The notes beneath the pieces were generated by a model. That model saw only the letters and a list, made by a program, of their open reading frames with translations, ran no database searches and had not been told where the DNA came from. Position numbers and translations under genes: made by a program. Source: Planctomicrobium piriforme (GTDB lineage: Bacteria > Planctomycetota > Planctomycetia > Pirellulales > UBA1268). From it: DNA of 49,974 bases. The stretch spans positions 1 through 49,974 of the forward strand of contig CAMAVC010000014.1 of NCBI GenBank assembly GCA_945861585.1, in the 5' to 3' direction. Positions within the stretch are counted from its first letter, which is position 1. Every line of letters starts with the position of its first letter. Below are positions 1 to 8,980 of this stretch, piece by piece.

Positions 1-83
1 CCTCTGCCCTCCAGGCTCCGGCTCACTCGGATTTGCCTGCGCTGCGCCATCCATGGCTCCGCTGGTCAAATACGCCGGCGAGC
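1..83. repeat. Decayed partial copy of the MITE-like repeat
   Basis: Positions 9-80 closely match the internal part of the element at 35910-36051 (shared core CGCTGCGCCATCCATGG followed by a similar CTGGTCA-A-ATACGCCG stretch). They also match the reverse complement of 205-346. The terminal GGCTCGGGGTTACCCC ends are not present, so this is a truncated or degenerate copy cut by the window edge. No gene is seen in it. Confidence 0.6.
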
Positions 84-116
84 GGGACACGGGGGAGCCC
101 GAAGCCTCCTCAACGA

Positions 117-194
117 AAGCCCGAGGCGTAAGCCGAGAGGATGCCCCGGTGGCGAAACACGACGAGTATTCCCTTCGGCTCACGCCTCGGGCTT
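117..194. repeat. R2 inverted repeat (long hairpin)
   Basis: Two 20-nt arms, AAGCCCGAGGCGTAAGCCGA at 117-136 and its near-perfect reverse complement at 175-194 (one mismatch), enclose about 38 nt. The left arm plus GAGGATGCCCC recurs at 28654-28684, and a trimmed version recurs at 28752-28775, so it is a dispersed family. It could form a cruciform or a stable RNA stem. It is non-coding. Confidence 0.65.
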
Positions 195-204
195 CCAGAC
201 GGGA

Positions 205-346
205 GGCTCGGGGTTACCCCTGCCGTTGAGCCGGCGTATGTGACCAGCGCAGGCAGGAAGCCGGAGCGCAGGCAGGTCCGAGCGAACGGAGCCCAGGGAT
301 GGGCGCAGTGAGCGTCCGGCGAGACGGTATGGGGTAACCCCGAGCC
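205..346. mobile_element. MITE-like element with perfect 16-bp terminal inverted repeats
   Basis: The element begins GGCTCGGGGTTACCCC (205-220) and ends with the exact reverse complement GGGGTAACCCCGAGCC (331-346), giving 142 bp. A second copy of the same length lies at 35910-36051 in opposite orientation, and a decayed one at 1-83. There is no coding capacity, so any movement would need a transposase in trans. No obvious target-site duplication was identified by eye. Confidence 0.7.
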
Positions 347-367
347 GGATTGGGCGAGTTGAGGCAT

Positions 368-390
368 GACAGGCTGAAGCCTGTCCTACA
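368..390 (-). repeat. R1 REP-like hairpin
   Basis: This is a full copy of the 23-bp R1 repeat (core GACAGGCTGAAGCCTGTC followed by CTACA). It folds as a 7-bp stem closed by a four-base loop. From 391 to 481 I see only a short direct repeat GGGGAGCCCGAAGCC shared with 93-107 and nothing else. Confidence 0.85.
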
Positions 391-481
391 GCAGGCGGGA
401 TATGGGGAGCCCGAAGCCGGTGCCTCGGTACAGCCCGCCTTGAACGGTGGCATTTCCGCGGTCTGCCGCGGCAAATCTGCG

Positions 482-510
482 TTTTCCCGGCCTGCCTTCG
501 CCGCTATCAT
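482..510 (+). promoter_or_regulatory. Weak candidate promoter for the giant secreted protein
   Basis: A good -10 (TATCAT, 505-510) lies 17 bp after a poor -35 (TTTTCC, 482-487), about 20 bp ahead of the next start codon. The -35 match is weak, so this is only a candidate. Confidence 0.3.
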
Positions 511-531
511 CCCCGCCCCTGGCGAAACCTC

Positions 532-3500
532 ATGGGCGGACCGACGGTGAAGCGTGTCGCGGCAGAGCTGCGCGGAGTGATCCTCTGTGCCGGCGTGGCG
601 CTCGTGCTCTGCGCCTCGGCGACCGCGAGCGAAGCCCGGGCGGCGGCAGAGCAGCCCGTGCGCGTGCGAATCACGTGGGGTGGCGGCAAGCCGGCTGCCC
701 GGATGGGGCAGATCGAACTCGTCGATCCCGGCACGCCGCCGCAGGCCGTCGAGTGGCGGCTGCTGTCCGCCGATCCGCTCGCATTGGCCACGATGCACCA
801 GGCCGGTGGAACGATCGAGATTCACGAGCCGGACGGGCTCGACACCAACGGCGTCGAGATCGCCGTGGTCGACTGGCGCCGAGCCCGGCTGCGGGTGCGC
901 CTGGCGCGGCGCGACACGGGCGAGCAGCCGGTGGTCTACGACGGCCCCGTGGCAACCCTGCTCACCATGCCGTCGCAGCAGCCTCTCGACACCGATGGCA
1001 ACCGGCTTTCCATCGGCCGCGCGCCCGGTGACGAGCTTCGCGTGGCCTTCGCGCCCGGCGAATCGGCCATTCGTCGGGTCGGCGAAGCCGTGCCACTCAT
1101 GGTGCATCCGCTCGTGGCGGGTCAGGCGACGACGACGGCGGCCTATGAGCTCAAGGTGCGCGTGCGCCGGTCGGGCGCCACGGTCGACACCCATGTCGAG
1201 GCGGTGCCGTTGGAAGACGTGCCGTCTCCGTCTGGCGGAAGCCTGCGTGAGTTTCGGCCGGTGCGGCTCGTGCTGCCGCTGCCTGCCGACGAGGGGGCGT
1301 TCGACGTGGGGCTCGAGCTCGTGGAGCGCGGCGGCCTGCGCTGGTCGCGGGCTGCGGCTACGCGCACCGTGCAGGTGGTCGCGATCGCCGACGCGCCGTT
1401 CGATCCGCCCGACGTGCCGTGGAGCATCGTGTATGAGCTCGACCCGGGCAGCCCCAAGCTGCTCGAGCGACTGCGCCGTCTGCCCGGGATGGGGCTGCCA
1501 TCGCTGCCGGTTCCGAGCATGACGCTCCCGAAGATGCCGAAGGCCTCCTTCGCACTTCCGAAGGTGTCGCTCCCCACTGGCGCGCTGCCGACCATGCCGT
1601 TGCCTGCGATGCCGGTACCGAAGCTCCCGAGTGTCGCCGCGATGGTGCCACGTCTCACCGGGCTCCTTGCGGTCGGCCATTCCACGCTCGAAAGCCACGG
1701 CCTCGGCCCGATGCTTCGGCTCCCCCCCGCCGCCGATGGACCGGCCTGGGAGGCACTGGCACTGCCGGCCGCCGAGCCGGGCCTGCCGCAGCTCGTCGAG
1801 CTGGAGTATCCGCTCGAGCAGGAGATGGTGCTCGGGCTCGCGGTGCTCGAAGAGGCGGGCGGTGAGGTGCGGGCCACTGCCTCGAGCGGCATCGACCTGC
1901 GGCCGCCCGTGGTCGACGACGCCAGTCGCCGCGGCCGGATCGGCACGCGGCGCTTCGTGTTTTGGCCGCGCACCCGCACACCGCTGCTCGTGATCACGAA
2001 CCTGTCGGCACGGTCGCCGGCCATCTTCGGCAAGGTTCGCGTGCTTGCGGGCCCTGCCGCAGTGGCCGCACGGCAGCGGCCAACCGACGGCCCGCGGCGG
2101 CTCTACGTGCATCTTGGCAGTCCCGACTTCACCGCGTTCGGGGCCACCGAGCGGGTCGATGCGGCATCGGGCAGGGCGACGACCGACTGGGATGCCTTCC
2201 TCGGCGGCGTGCAGCGCTCGGCCGACTGGGCCGTCGCCCAGGGCGCGGCCGGCGCACTCGTCGGGGTGTATGGCGGGGGTGCCGCACTCTGGCCGACGGT
2301 TCGTTCGCACTACGCCCCGCGCTGGGACTCCGGCAGTGCGCTCGAAGGCGGGCTCGATCCGGCTCCGAAAGACGTCCTCGACCTCGTCTGTCGGGTCTAC
2401 GCACGGGCAGGGCTCGGGCTCGTGCCGGCCGTCGTGTGCGACGGTGTCGTGCCGGAGCTCAATGCGCTCGTCGCGAGGTCTCCGGCGGAGGCTGCGGGGG
2501 TGGTCGCGGTCGGGCGCGACGGACGCCCCTTCGTCACCGACGGGAGCCGCAGCCCGCATTACAACGTGCTCGACCCGCAGGTGCAGCGCGTGGTGGAGGG
2601 CGTCGTGTCGGAGCTGGTCGGCCGGCTCCGCAAAGCGCCGGCGGTCGACGGAGTGGCACTCGTGCTTTCGCACGACGGGTGGCTGCATTGCCCGGGCGTG
2701 GCCGCCGGGCTCGACGACGCCACGTTCGCGCGGTTCGTGGCCGAAGCCGGAGCGGACGTCGAGCCGCTCGCCCGACCCGCTCTGGGCACCGCCGACGGGA
2801 GTCGCTTCGCGGCGCGGGCGGCACTCGTGGAGGGACCGCTCCGAGACCGCTGGCTTGCCTGGCGCGAGGGCGTGGTGGCCACCTTTCATGCTCGCCTCGC
2901 GGAGGTCGTCGCATCCGGCGGCGAGCGGTGGAATCTCTACGTGATGCCGTCGACGCTCTTCGTCGCAGGCCGATTCGCCGAGCGATTTCGGCCGCATCTC
3001 ACGGCCGAGCCTCGCGATGCCGACGTGCTCCGTGAGCTCGGTCTCGATCCCGCGCGGATCACGTCGCATGGCCGCATCGTCTACGTGTCGCCCCACGTGC
3101 ACGGCACCGGTGACGACGTCTGCGAGCATGGCACCGTGCAGCAGGCGAACCGCTCGCTCCCGCTTCTACGGGCCGCCGCGGGGGCCGCGCGTGCAGGCGC
3201 GCTGCTGCTCGAACAGCCCTTGGATGTCGACGTTCGCGACGTCGCCGGGCATGCCTCGTTCACGTCCAAGCCGACGGAGCCGATTCCGATCGTGGCGCCG
3301 GCTGGCGCCGCTGAGGCCCGGCGGTCGCTCGCCGAGGCCTTGATCGCGATCGATGCCGAGGTGGTCTTCGACGCCGGGCTGCTGCATGCCTGTGTCGATG
3401 AAGACGACGAACGCTGTCGGCAGGCGCTCGGCATGCTGCCACAGCCGCCGCTCGGCATGGTGCCGGAGGTGCCGGCGCCGCTCGTCGTGCGGGCGCGGGA

Positions 3501-4533
3501 GGGTGAGACCGGTGCGTGGGTATCGGTCGTCAATGCAGGCGGCATGCCCTGCCAGGCGGTCGTGGCCGCCGCATCGCGGCCGACAGCCGTCGTCGATGCC
3601 GTCACGAAGGCCGCGTTGCCCGTCGCCGCGAATGGCGAGGCCACGATTCCACTCGCTCCCTGGGAAGTGCGCACCGTGCTGTTCGAGGGCGTCGATCGAA
3701 TCGCAGCCGTGCAGGCCGTGCACAACGCCGACCTGGGGCAGGCGGTGGGCGATCTGTTGGCCGACCTCCGGGAGCGCCGGTCAGCGCTCGAAATGCCGGC
3801 GCCGCTGGCTGTGCTCGACAACCCGGCGTTCGCCCTGCCCGTGCTCGACGGGCTCGTGCCCGGCTGGGAACTCGTGGAGGCGGGCCGCGGCACGCTCCGG
3901 CTCGTGCCCGGCAAACCGTCGGCGGGCGGCAACGGCCTGGCGTTTGCGTCGGACAACGGCCTCGCGACGCTCCGGAGCAATCCGTTCACAGCCCCGGACA
4001 CGGGGCGGATCAGCATCGCGATGTGGGTGCGGGCCGCTGGCACGGACGTGCATCCCCCGTTGCGTATCGCCATCGAGGGCGTGCAGGACGATCGCGAGTT
4101 TTACCGGTTCGCGGCCGTGGGCCGAGGGCCGGGCGCGATGCCGCTGTCGGCGGCCTGGTCACAGTTCGTGCTGCAGGTCGACGATCTGCCCACCCGCGGG
4201 CTCAACGCCCTGCGGGTGCGGCTCGACCTGCTCGGGCCGGGTGCGGTCGAGATCGACGAAGTGCGGGTGTTCGATCTGGCGTTCGACGAGTCGCAGCGGG
4301 TGCGACTCTCGAAGATTCTCGCGACGGCGGAACAACGATCCGCGGCTGGTGACCTGGGCGGCTGCCTTGCGGAGCTCGACGGCCCGTGGCCACGGTTTCT
4401 ACGGTCGCACGTGACCGCCGTACCAGCCGACGAGGCTCGTGCCTCAGGCCCGGGGGCAGAGGGCGCCGATCGAGCCGAGGGCCAGTCGTCCCGCACCGGC
4501 GTCATCGACCGCATGCGTCGCTGGTGGCAGTGA
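532..4533 (+). CDS. Giant secreted protein with GH-like TIM-barrel region
   Basis: 1333 aa. An N-terminal hydrophobic segment (about residues 12-33, ending near SEARAAAE) looks like a Sec signal, so the product is probably exported. Residues about 319-370 are a low-complexity stretch of Leu-Pro-x repeats (LPKMPK, LPTMPLPAMPVPKLP) that probably acts as a rigid linker. The middle (about 523-920) starts RRLYVHLGSPDF and alternates predicted strands and helices with acidic and aromatic residues, as in family-10-like glycosidase barrels of planctomycetes. I cannot name catalytic residues with certainty. Residues about 1100-1250 resemble a concanavalin/CBM-like beta sandwich. The annotated ATG has an in-frame GTG five codons downstream that could be the true start. 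The enzymatic role is inferred; a purely structural or cell-surface role is possible. Confidence 0.75.
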   Translation: MGGPTVKRVAAELRGVILCAGVALVLCASATASEARAAAEQPVRVRITWGGGKPAARMGQIELVDPGTPPQAVEWRLLSADPLALATMHQAGGTIEIHEPDGLDTNGVEIAVVDWRRARLRVRLARRDTGEQPVVYDGPVATLLTMPSQQPLDTDGNRLSIGRAPGDELRVAFAPGESAIRRVGEAVPLMVHPLVAGQATTTAAYELKVRVRRSGATVDTHVEAVPLEDVPSPSGGSLREFRPVRLVLPLPADEGAFDVGLELVERGGLRWSRAAATRTVQVVAIADAPFDPPDVPWSIVYELDPGSPKLLERLRRLPGMGLPSLPVPSMTLPKMPKASFALPKVSLPTGALPTMPLPAMPVPKLPSVAAMVPRLTGLLAVGHSTLESHGLGPMLRLPPAADGPAWEALALPAAEPGLPQLVELEYPLEQEMVLGLAVLEEAGGEVRATASSGIDLRPPVVDDASRRGRIGTRRFVFWPRTRTPLLVITNLSARSPAIFGKVRVLAGPAAVAARQRPTDGPRRLYVHLGSPDFTAFGATERVDAASGRATTDWDAFLGGVQRSADWAVAQGAAGALVGVYGGGAALWPTVRSHYAPRWDSGSALEGGLDPAPKDVLDLVCRVYARAGLGLVPAVVCDGVVPELNALVARSPAEAAGVVAVGRDGRPFVTDGSRSPHYNVLDPQVQRVVEGVVSELVGRLRKAPAVDGVALVLSHDGWLHCPGVAAGLDDATFARFVAEAGADVEPLARPALGTADGSRFAARAALVEGPLRDRWLAWREGVVATFHARLAEVVASGGERWNLYVMPSTLFVAGRFAERFRPHLTAEPRDADVLRELGLDPARITSHGRIVYVSPHVHGTGDDVCEHGTVQQANRSLPLLRAAAGAARAGALLLEQPLDVDVRDVAGHASFTSKPTEPIPIVAPAGAAEARRSLAEALIAIDAEVVFDAGLLHACVDEDDERCRQALGMLPQPPLGMVPEVPAPLVVRAREGETGAWVSVVNAGGMPCQAVVAAASRPTAVVDAVTKAALPVAANGEATIPLAPWEVRTVLFEGVDRIAAVQAVHNADLGQAVGDLLADLRERRSALEMPAPLAVLDNPAFALPVLDGLVPGWELVEAGRGTLRLVPGKPSAGGNGLAFASDNGLATLRSNPFTAPDTGRISIAMWVRAAGTDVHPPLRIAIEGVQDDREFYRFAAVGRGPGAMPLSAAWSQFVLQVDDLPTRGLNALRVRLDLLGPGAVEIDEVRVFDLAFDESQRVRLSKILATAEQRSAAGDLGGCLAELDGPWPRFLRSHVTAVPADEARASGPGAEGADRAEGQSSRTGVIDRMRRWWQ

Positions 4534-4543
4534 CCGCGTGGCG

Positions 4544-4852
4544 TCAGCCGGCGTCGGGGGCCGGAGTGGTGCTGCGGCTGCGACGGCGCGGTGGTTTCGG
4601 CGTGGCCCACTCCTTCGTGAGCTCTTCGAATACCTCGGGCGCCTCGTAGCGAACGACATTCGCGCCTTCGGGCATCGGCCCGATGAGCGACCGAAACACC
4701 GGTGCTCCGCGGAGCTCGAGGTCGGTGCTGCAGTCGTCGACGCCGACCTGCAGGTGCGAGCGCAGGATCTGCTCGGGTGAGTCGAAATCGCGGATCACGA
4801 TCCCGCCGTCAGTGCCACGCGTCACGATCCGCCAGGTATTTTTCTTTGCCAT
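4544..4852 (-). CDS. Conserved small hypothetical protein
   Basis: 102 aa, starting MAKKNTWRIVTRGTDGG, with no signal peptide or membrane segment. The N-terminal 80 residues look folded, with alternating strands and a run of acidic residues. The last 20 residues are a basic, Pro/Ser/Thr-rich tail. It lies downstream of the GT2 gene on the same strand, 158 bp away, and converges with the giant secreted protein (10 bp gap). I do not recognise the family. The compact N-terminus suggests a planctomycete-specific protein. Confidence 0.65.
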   Translation of the reverse strand: MAKKNTWRIVTRGTDGGIVIRDFDSPEQILRSHLQVGVDDCSTDLELRGAPVFRSLIGPMPEGANVVRYEAPEVFEELTKEWATPKPPRRRSRSTTPAPDAG

Positions 4853-5010
4853 GCTGTGCGCTCCGCCACGTCGAGGGGGCCGTCTGGTCCGCCAGGGCTG
4901 CCCTGACCGGGAAACATCGGCACGTGGCCGATCGCGTCACGATCCAGCCGTCACGGGCCCGCCTTTTCGGCACGGCCCGTGCAACTGGACTGCCCCGCGG
5001 TGCCCACGGA

Positions 5011-6258
5011 TCAGAGCGAATGCTGGGGGGCGGGAGGGGCGGTGGACGGTGCTGCGGCATCGGCGACCAGGCGGATGTCGAACGGTCCGCCGATGTCATA
5101 CGTCACTCCGCGCCACTGCGTGGATGTGAGTGCGAGGGCTCGAAGGATCGCGCTGCCGTAAATGGCCTGGGCCGAGAACGTGCCGCGGACGGCGTCGGCC
5201 AGCGGCGGAGCGGCGGTGCCTCGCCGTGCGCCGACCGTCTGCATCACGACCCGCTCGATCCAGAGGAAGAGCGTGGGGAGCGAGGCGAGAAACACGATGA
5301 GGCAGCCGCCGAGGACGGCAGCGGCGGCAGCGTCGCCCCGGGCGAGCGCGAGGCCGATGGCCAGGGCTGTCGCCATCACGGCCAGCGGCGCCGAAAGCCC
5401 GAACAGGGCGACGACGGGCCAGGCCGGATGGTAGAGCCGGGCCGTGAGCAATTGCCGCGTGATCCAGGGCAGGAGCGCCGCGAGCGTCACGCTCTCGCGG
5501 TTGACGGCGATGAGCGAGGGCACGAACCGCACGTGCCATCCCGTGCCGGCGAGGGCGGCGGAGAGCAGCGTGTCTTCACAGAAGGCGGCCGCCCATTTGA
5601 CGCGGAGCCCGGCCGATTCGAGCAGGCTGCTGCGCACGGCGAGCGTGCCGCCCCACGGAATACCGAAGCACACCATTTGCACGAGGGCGCCGGCGTTCCA
5701 TCCAGCGCGGGCCCACGATCCGAGCTCACGGTCGGGCGGTGCATACCAGCGATTGCCGGTGGCCACGCCGCAGCCTTCGGCGTCGAGGACGGTGCCGAGG
5801 GTCCGGAGCCATGTGGGAGCCGGGACGACATCGGCATCGAGCAAGGCCACCATGGCGGTGTCGTGCTCTGCACCGCAGAGCCCCTGGAGCAGGCTTGCAC
5901 ACTTGAGGCTCGACGTGGCCGGCCGCTGTTCGAGCGGCTCCACGACCACGCGGCACCGCGGCGTGACCGTCGCCAGCGCCGCCTCCACCTCGGCCCATGC
6001 CGGATCGTCGCGCGAGTCGACGACCACGCGGAGTTCGTACTCCGGATGGTCCTGGGCCACGGCGGCGCGGATCGTGTCGCCCAGGAATGGATCGGAGCCG
6101 CGCAGGCAGAGGATCACGCGGGCTGGCGACAGGCAGCGGGCGTCGGCCGGAGGCTGTCCGGCCCCGCGGCGGCAGATCCAGGCGAACCAGCCCACGAGCA
6201 CGACCTGCGTGGCCGTGATCACGAGCAGCGAGATCATGCACACGAGTTCGAGCGTCAT
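5011..6258 (-). CDS. Family 2 glycosyltransferase, membrane-bound
   Basis: 415 aa. A hydrophobic N-terminal anchor (about residues 5-25) is followed by a GT-A domain with the acidic motifs expected of GT2/GT21 enzymes: VVDSRDD, the metal-binding LLDADVVPAP, and the acceptor-side CEDTLLSAAL. A RQLLTARLY stretch stands where QxxRW is found in relatives. Two or three membrane segments follow (VVALFGLSAPLAVMATALAIGLAL and the next hydrophobic block). This architecture matches ceramide-glucosyltransferase or HpnI-like enzymes, which transfer a sugar from a nucleotide donor to a lipid on the cytoplasmic face. The start codon overlaps the end of the upstream acyltransferase gene (ATGA), so the two are translationally coupled and probably share a lipid substrate. 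The actual sugar and lipid are unknown. Confidence 0.8.
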   Translation of the reverse strand: MTLELVCMISLLVITATQVVLVGWFAWICRRGAGQPPADARCLSPARVILCLRGSDPFLGDTIRAAVAQDHPEYELRVVVDSRDDPAWAEVEAALATVTPRCRVVVEPLEQRPATSSLKCASLLQGLCGAEHDTAMVALLDADVVPAPTWLRTLGTVLDAEGCGVATGNRWYAPPDRELGSWARAGWNAGALVQMVCFGIPWGGTLAVRSSLLESAGLRVKWAAAFCEDTLLSAALAGTGWHVRFVPSLIAVNRESVTLAALLPWITRQLLTARLYHPAWPVVALFGLSAPLAVMATALAIGLALARGDAAAAAVLGGCLIVFLASLPTLFLWIERVVMQTVGARRGTAAPPLADAVRGTFSAQAIYGSAILRALALTSTQWRGVTYDIGGPFDIRLVADAAAPSTAPPAPQHSL

Positions 6259-7625
6259 GCGGAGGCTCCGGTGACGACGGCCTCGCGTGCCCGCGCAGGC
6301 GCGGTGGCTTCGGCAGGCAGGCGGTGTCTGAGCCGACGTGCGAACGCGTCGCGGAGGGCGACCGTCGTGGCGGCGTCGACGGCGCTCGGATCGGTGCGGA
6401 GCGTGAACACGAGCGAGCCGGCGTACTCGACGGCTGCCATCGCGAGGGCCGTGCCGCGGCGCAGTGGGGCGAGCGGCTCGACGGCGACGAGCCGGCGGGG
6501 GCCCACCCGCACGCAGCCGCCGCGGTGCTCCGCGACCCGCGTGAAGATCCTGCCCAGATTCGTGAACAGCGCCGTGGCCGCCGTGGAGCGATCGCCGACG
6601 AGCCGAGCGATACCTCCTGGCAGGCCACGGGCGATGGCGAGCGTGAACAGAAACGTCAGCCCCAGGCCCAGCCGCTTGATCAGCTGCATCTCGTCGTGGA
6701 GCGACGCCGGGAGCGCGGACGATTCGACGTCGGCCGGCGCGCGGTCAAGAAACACCATGCTGACCACGTTTGTGGCCGGCATGTGCCGATCTGCCGGCCG
6801 GCGCATGTTCATCGGGATTGAAAGCCGCACCCTGTCGCGGGCGTGGCTCCATGTGGAGGACGGCAGCGTGTCATGGATCGCCCCCAGCAGCGCGGCTGCC
6901 GCGAGCTCGTTGAGCGAGACACCCGCTTCGGTCGCAGCGCGCCGGAGGCTGCGGACATCGTCGGCGTCGAACTCGGCCGACGATCGCTGCAGCCGATGCA
7001 TGCGCGAGGGTGGCTCATCGATGGTGACGGCTGCCAGCTGCACCGGTCGATTGCGGAGAAACTTCCAGACGCCCTCCAGGCCGCGGGCCTGCGCCGGCAG
7101 CGATCGCAGCAGCTTCCAGGAGTCGAGTCCGTAGCGGCCCCGGCCGCGCAGCGAGAGTGGATCGCCGGTGTCGGCAGGCGGGCGGTCGCCGCGGAGCGTC
7201 GCATCGAGGATCGCGCAGAAGTCGCCCAGGAATGCGAGCGCGCCAAGCCCGTCGCAGGCAGCATGGTGGAACTGGGCGAGGATGTCGGTCATGCCGTCCG
7301 ACCGCTCGACGAGGAGCAGCTGCGCGAGCGGGCCACGGGCCGTGTCGAGCGCGGGGATTGGCGGCAGGCCTCGAGTCCCGTCGATCACGACGAGCGCGGG
7401 GCCGGCACCAGACTCCACGAACCGCGGCGTGCGGCCTGCCCGCTCGTCGATCCGCGCGGCCAGCAGCGGATGCCGGCGAAACGCTTCGGCCGCCGCCGCG
7501 GCGACGGCACCTCGAGCGAGCGGCCCGTCGAACGTGAGCCGGTAGAAGAACTCCAGCGGATGCGATGCTGTCCCGTCGCGGAGCGCGTATTCCTCGAACG
7601 GCGTCAGCGGAAGGGGAAACGTCAT
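6255..7625 (-). CDS. Condensation-domain / WS-DGAT-like acyltransferase
   Basis: 456 aa. The signature HHxxxDG is present (H120, H121, D125, G126 in FHHAACDGLGAL), which is the catalytic motif of the CoA-dependent acyltransferase superfamily that includes wax-ester synthases, Pap proteins and NRPS condensation domains. A second conserved region near RVRLSIPMNMRRPADR corresponds to the C-terminal half of such folds. There is no carrier domain, so it acts as a free-standing acyltransferase. The start (MTFPLPLTP) was chosen because it opens the family-typical N-terminal strand and lies 40 bp after the upstream SDR gene. Context with a reductase and a glycosyltransferase suggests O-acylation of a lipid or sugar. 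Substrates are inferred only. Confidence 0.75.
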   Translation of the reverse strand: MTFPLPLTPFEEYALRDGTASHPLEFFYRLTFDGPLARGAVAAAAAEAFRRHPLLAARIDERAGRTPRFVESGAGPALVVIDGTRGLPPIPALDTARGPLAQLLLVERSDGMTDILAQFHHAACDGLGALAFLGDFCAILDATLRGDRPPADTGDPLSLRGRGRYGLDSWKLLRSLPAQARGLEGVWKFLRNRPVQLAAVTIDEPPSRMHRLQRSSAEFDADDVRSLRRAATEAGVSLNELAAAALLGAIHDTLPSSTWSHARDRVRLSIPMNMRRPADRHMPATNVVSMVFLDRAPADVESSALPASLHDEMQLIKRLGLGLTFLFTLAIARGLPGGIARLVGDRSTAATALFTNLGRIFTRVAEHRGGCVRVGPRRLVAVEPLAPLRRGTALAMAAVEYAGSLVFTLRTDPSAVDAATTVALRDAFARRLRHRLPAEATAPARAREAVVTGASA

Positions 7626-7665
7626 ACGACTGCCACCTCGCCGCTCTCTCCGCGGTCGTGCCGCG

Positions 7666-8838
7666 TCAGGTCGAGGACGCCGTCGGCGCCGCCGTCCGGG
7701 CCGGCCGACGGCCGAAATCGGTTTCGATCGCGAACTGCGACATCCGCAGGAGCGTGGCGTCGTCGAGAGCCGGGCATGGAATATGGCCGGCGATGGCGTC
7801 GGTGTGCCGCCGATCGAAGACGGGGTCGTTGCGGAAGTAACTCTGGTAGACGTCGAGCTGGCTGCGGAGATTGTCGGCAAACCACTGCTCGTCGCAGAGA
7901 TCGGGGTCGTCGGGCGATGCGGCCACGGAAAACGTCTCGACGGCCTCCTGGATTACCCGGCCGACGGTGTGCATGGAGAGCGGATCGGGATGCGTGAGGT
8001 GGAACGTCCGACCGCGCGCCTCGGGCGACTGCACGGCGTGGGCGATCACCTCGGCCACCCAGTCGACCGGCACGAAGTTCTTGTGGTCGGCAAGATTCAC
8101 GCCGAGGAGGGACAGCAGGGCCGAGCCGCTCGTCGAGCCCTTCACGACCCGCGTCAGCAAGGTGTGGCCCAGCCGCAGGCCGGCGAAGAAGCCGTGGTAG
8201 GTCGAGGTGTAGCCCGTTTGGGAGTCGCCCACGATGATCGAGGGGCGATAGACGGTGGCCGACGCGAAGCCCGCCTCGCGCACCATTTTCTCCGCTTCGC
8301 ACTTGCTCGTTTCGTAGTCGTTGCCGAAGGCTTGACCGACGTCGAGGTCGTCTTCCGCCACGGTGCCCGTCTGCAGGCCGCACACGTAGGCCGTGGACAC
8401 GTGGTGAAAGTGCTCGATGCCGACCTCCCGTGCGAGCGCGAGCGTGTTGGAGGTGCCGGTGACGTTGGTCAGCCACGGTTCCGCGGCCCGGTCGCTCCCT
8501 CGAAAGCTCAGCGACGCGGCGTTGTTGAGCAGTTCGGAGCAGTTCCAGTGCATCCAGTGGCGGTCTTCTTCGGAGAGCCCGCACAGCGGCTCGGCGAGGT
8601 CGCCCTCGAGGACGACGGGCCGGGGCAGGGCCGTGTCGAGCGAATCCTCCCAGCGACGCACGAGGGCTTCGACGCGGGTGGTGGCCGACGTCTTGCGGTC
8701 GCGCCGCACGATGAGAGCGAGGTTGCGGCCTGCCAGCAGCAGGTCGCGCACGAGGTAGGAGCCGAGCAGGCCGGTGCCGCCCGTGATGGCGAGGAAGGGC
8801 GCGGTGTCGGTAGATTCGCGAGGTGCGGCTGCGTTCAT
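7666..8838 (-). CDS. Thioester-reductase-like SDR (NAD_binding_4)
   Basis: 390 aa. An extended SDR with the Rossmann motif TGGTGLLGSYLVRDLL near residue 19 and the catalytic pair YETSK (Y and K). The spacing and the H-TAYV-CG-x-TG segment resemble the fatty-acyl-CoA or thioester reductase group (male-sterility type). Such enzymes reduce acyl thioesters with NADPH to aldehydes or alcohols. This is the first gene of the minus-strand lipid operon. The start at MNAAAPREST was chosen because the upstream in-frame extension runs through the tRNA-Ser gene. An NDP-sugar epimerase is the alternative, but the downstream acyltransferase favours lipid chemistry. Confidence 0.78.
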   Translation of the reverse strand: MNAAAPRESTDTAPFLAITGGTGLLGSYLVRDLLLAGRNLALIVRRDRKTSATTRVEALVRRWEDSLDTALPRPVVLEGDLAEPLCGLSEEDRHWMHWNCSELLNNAASLSFRGSDRAAEPWLTNVTGTSNTLALAREVGIEHFHHVSTAYVCGLQTGTVAEDDLDVGQAFGNDYETSKCEAEKMVREAGFASATVYRPSIIVGDSQTGYTSTYHGFFAGLRLGHTLLTRVVKGSTSGSALLSLLGVNLADHKNFVPVDWVAEVIAHAVQSPEARGRTFHLTHPDPLSMHTVGRVIQEAVETFSVAASPDDPDLCDEQWFADNLRSQLDVYQSYFRNDPVFDRRHTDAIAGHIPCPALDDATLLRMSQFAIETDFGRRPARTAAPTASST

Positions 8839-8937
8839 GCGGCTCAGGCGGGGTCGTTCGGGGGAAGGCTCGGGAAGACTACCCCTGGGAATTGCCCCCT
8901 TCAAGGGTCGGATCGCCGCGGCGGCGAGGCACCCAAC

Positions 8938-8966
8938 TTGAGCCGGGGCGGCCTCGTCTCTACATT
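8938..8966 (+). promoter_or_regulatory. Sigma-70-type promoter for tRNA-Ser
   Basis: A -35 TTGAGC (8938-8943), a 17-bp spacer and a -10 TACATT (8961-8966) would place transcription start about 7 bp before the tRNA. Position and spacing fit well. Confidence 0.6.
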
Positions 8967-8980
8967 TGCGAGGGCAATTC

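Noticed and set aside
214-3129. 971-aa minus-strand ORF opposite the giant secreted protein
   Set aside because: Composition (many His, Arg, Pro and Glu) is that of an antisense shadow in high-GC DNA. The plus strand carries a signal peptide and folded-looking domains.
4702-7134. 810-aa plus-strand ORF opposite the GT2 and acyltransferase genes
   Set aside because: The minus strand contains the recognisable HHxxxDG and GT-A motifs in two coupled genes. The plus ORF has no motif and starts in a shadow.
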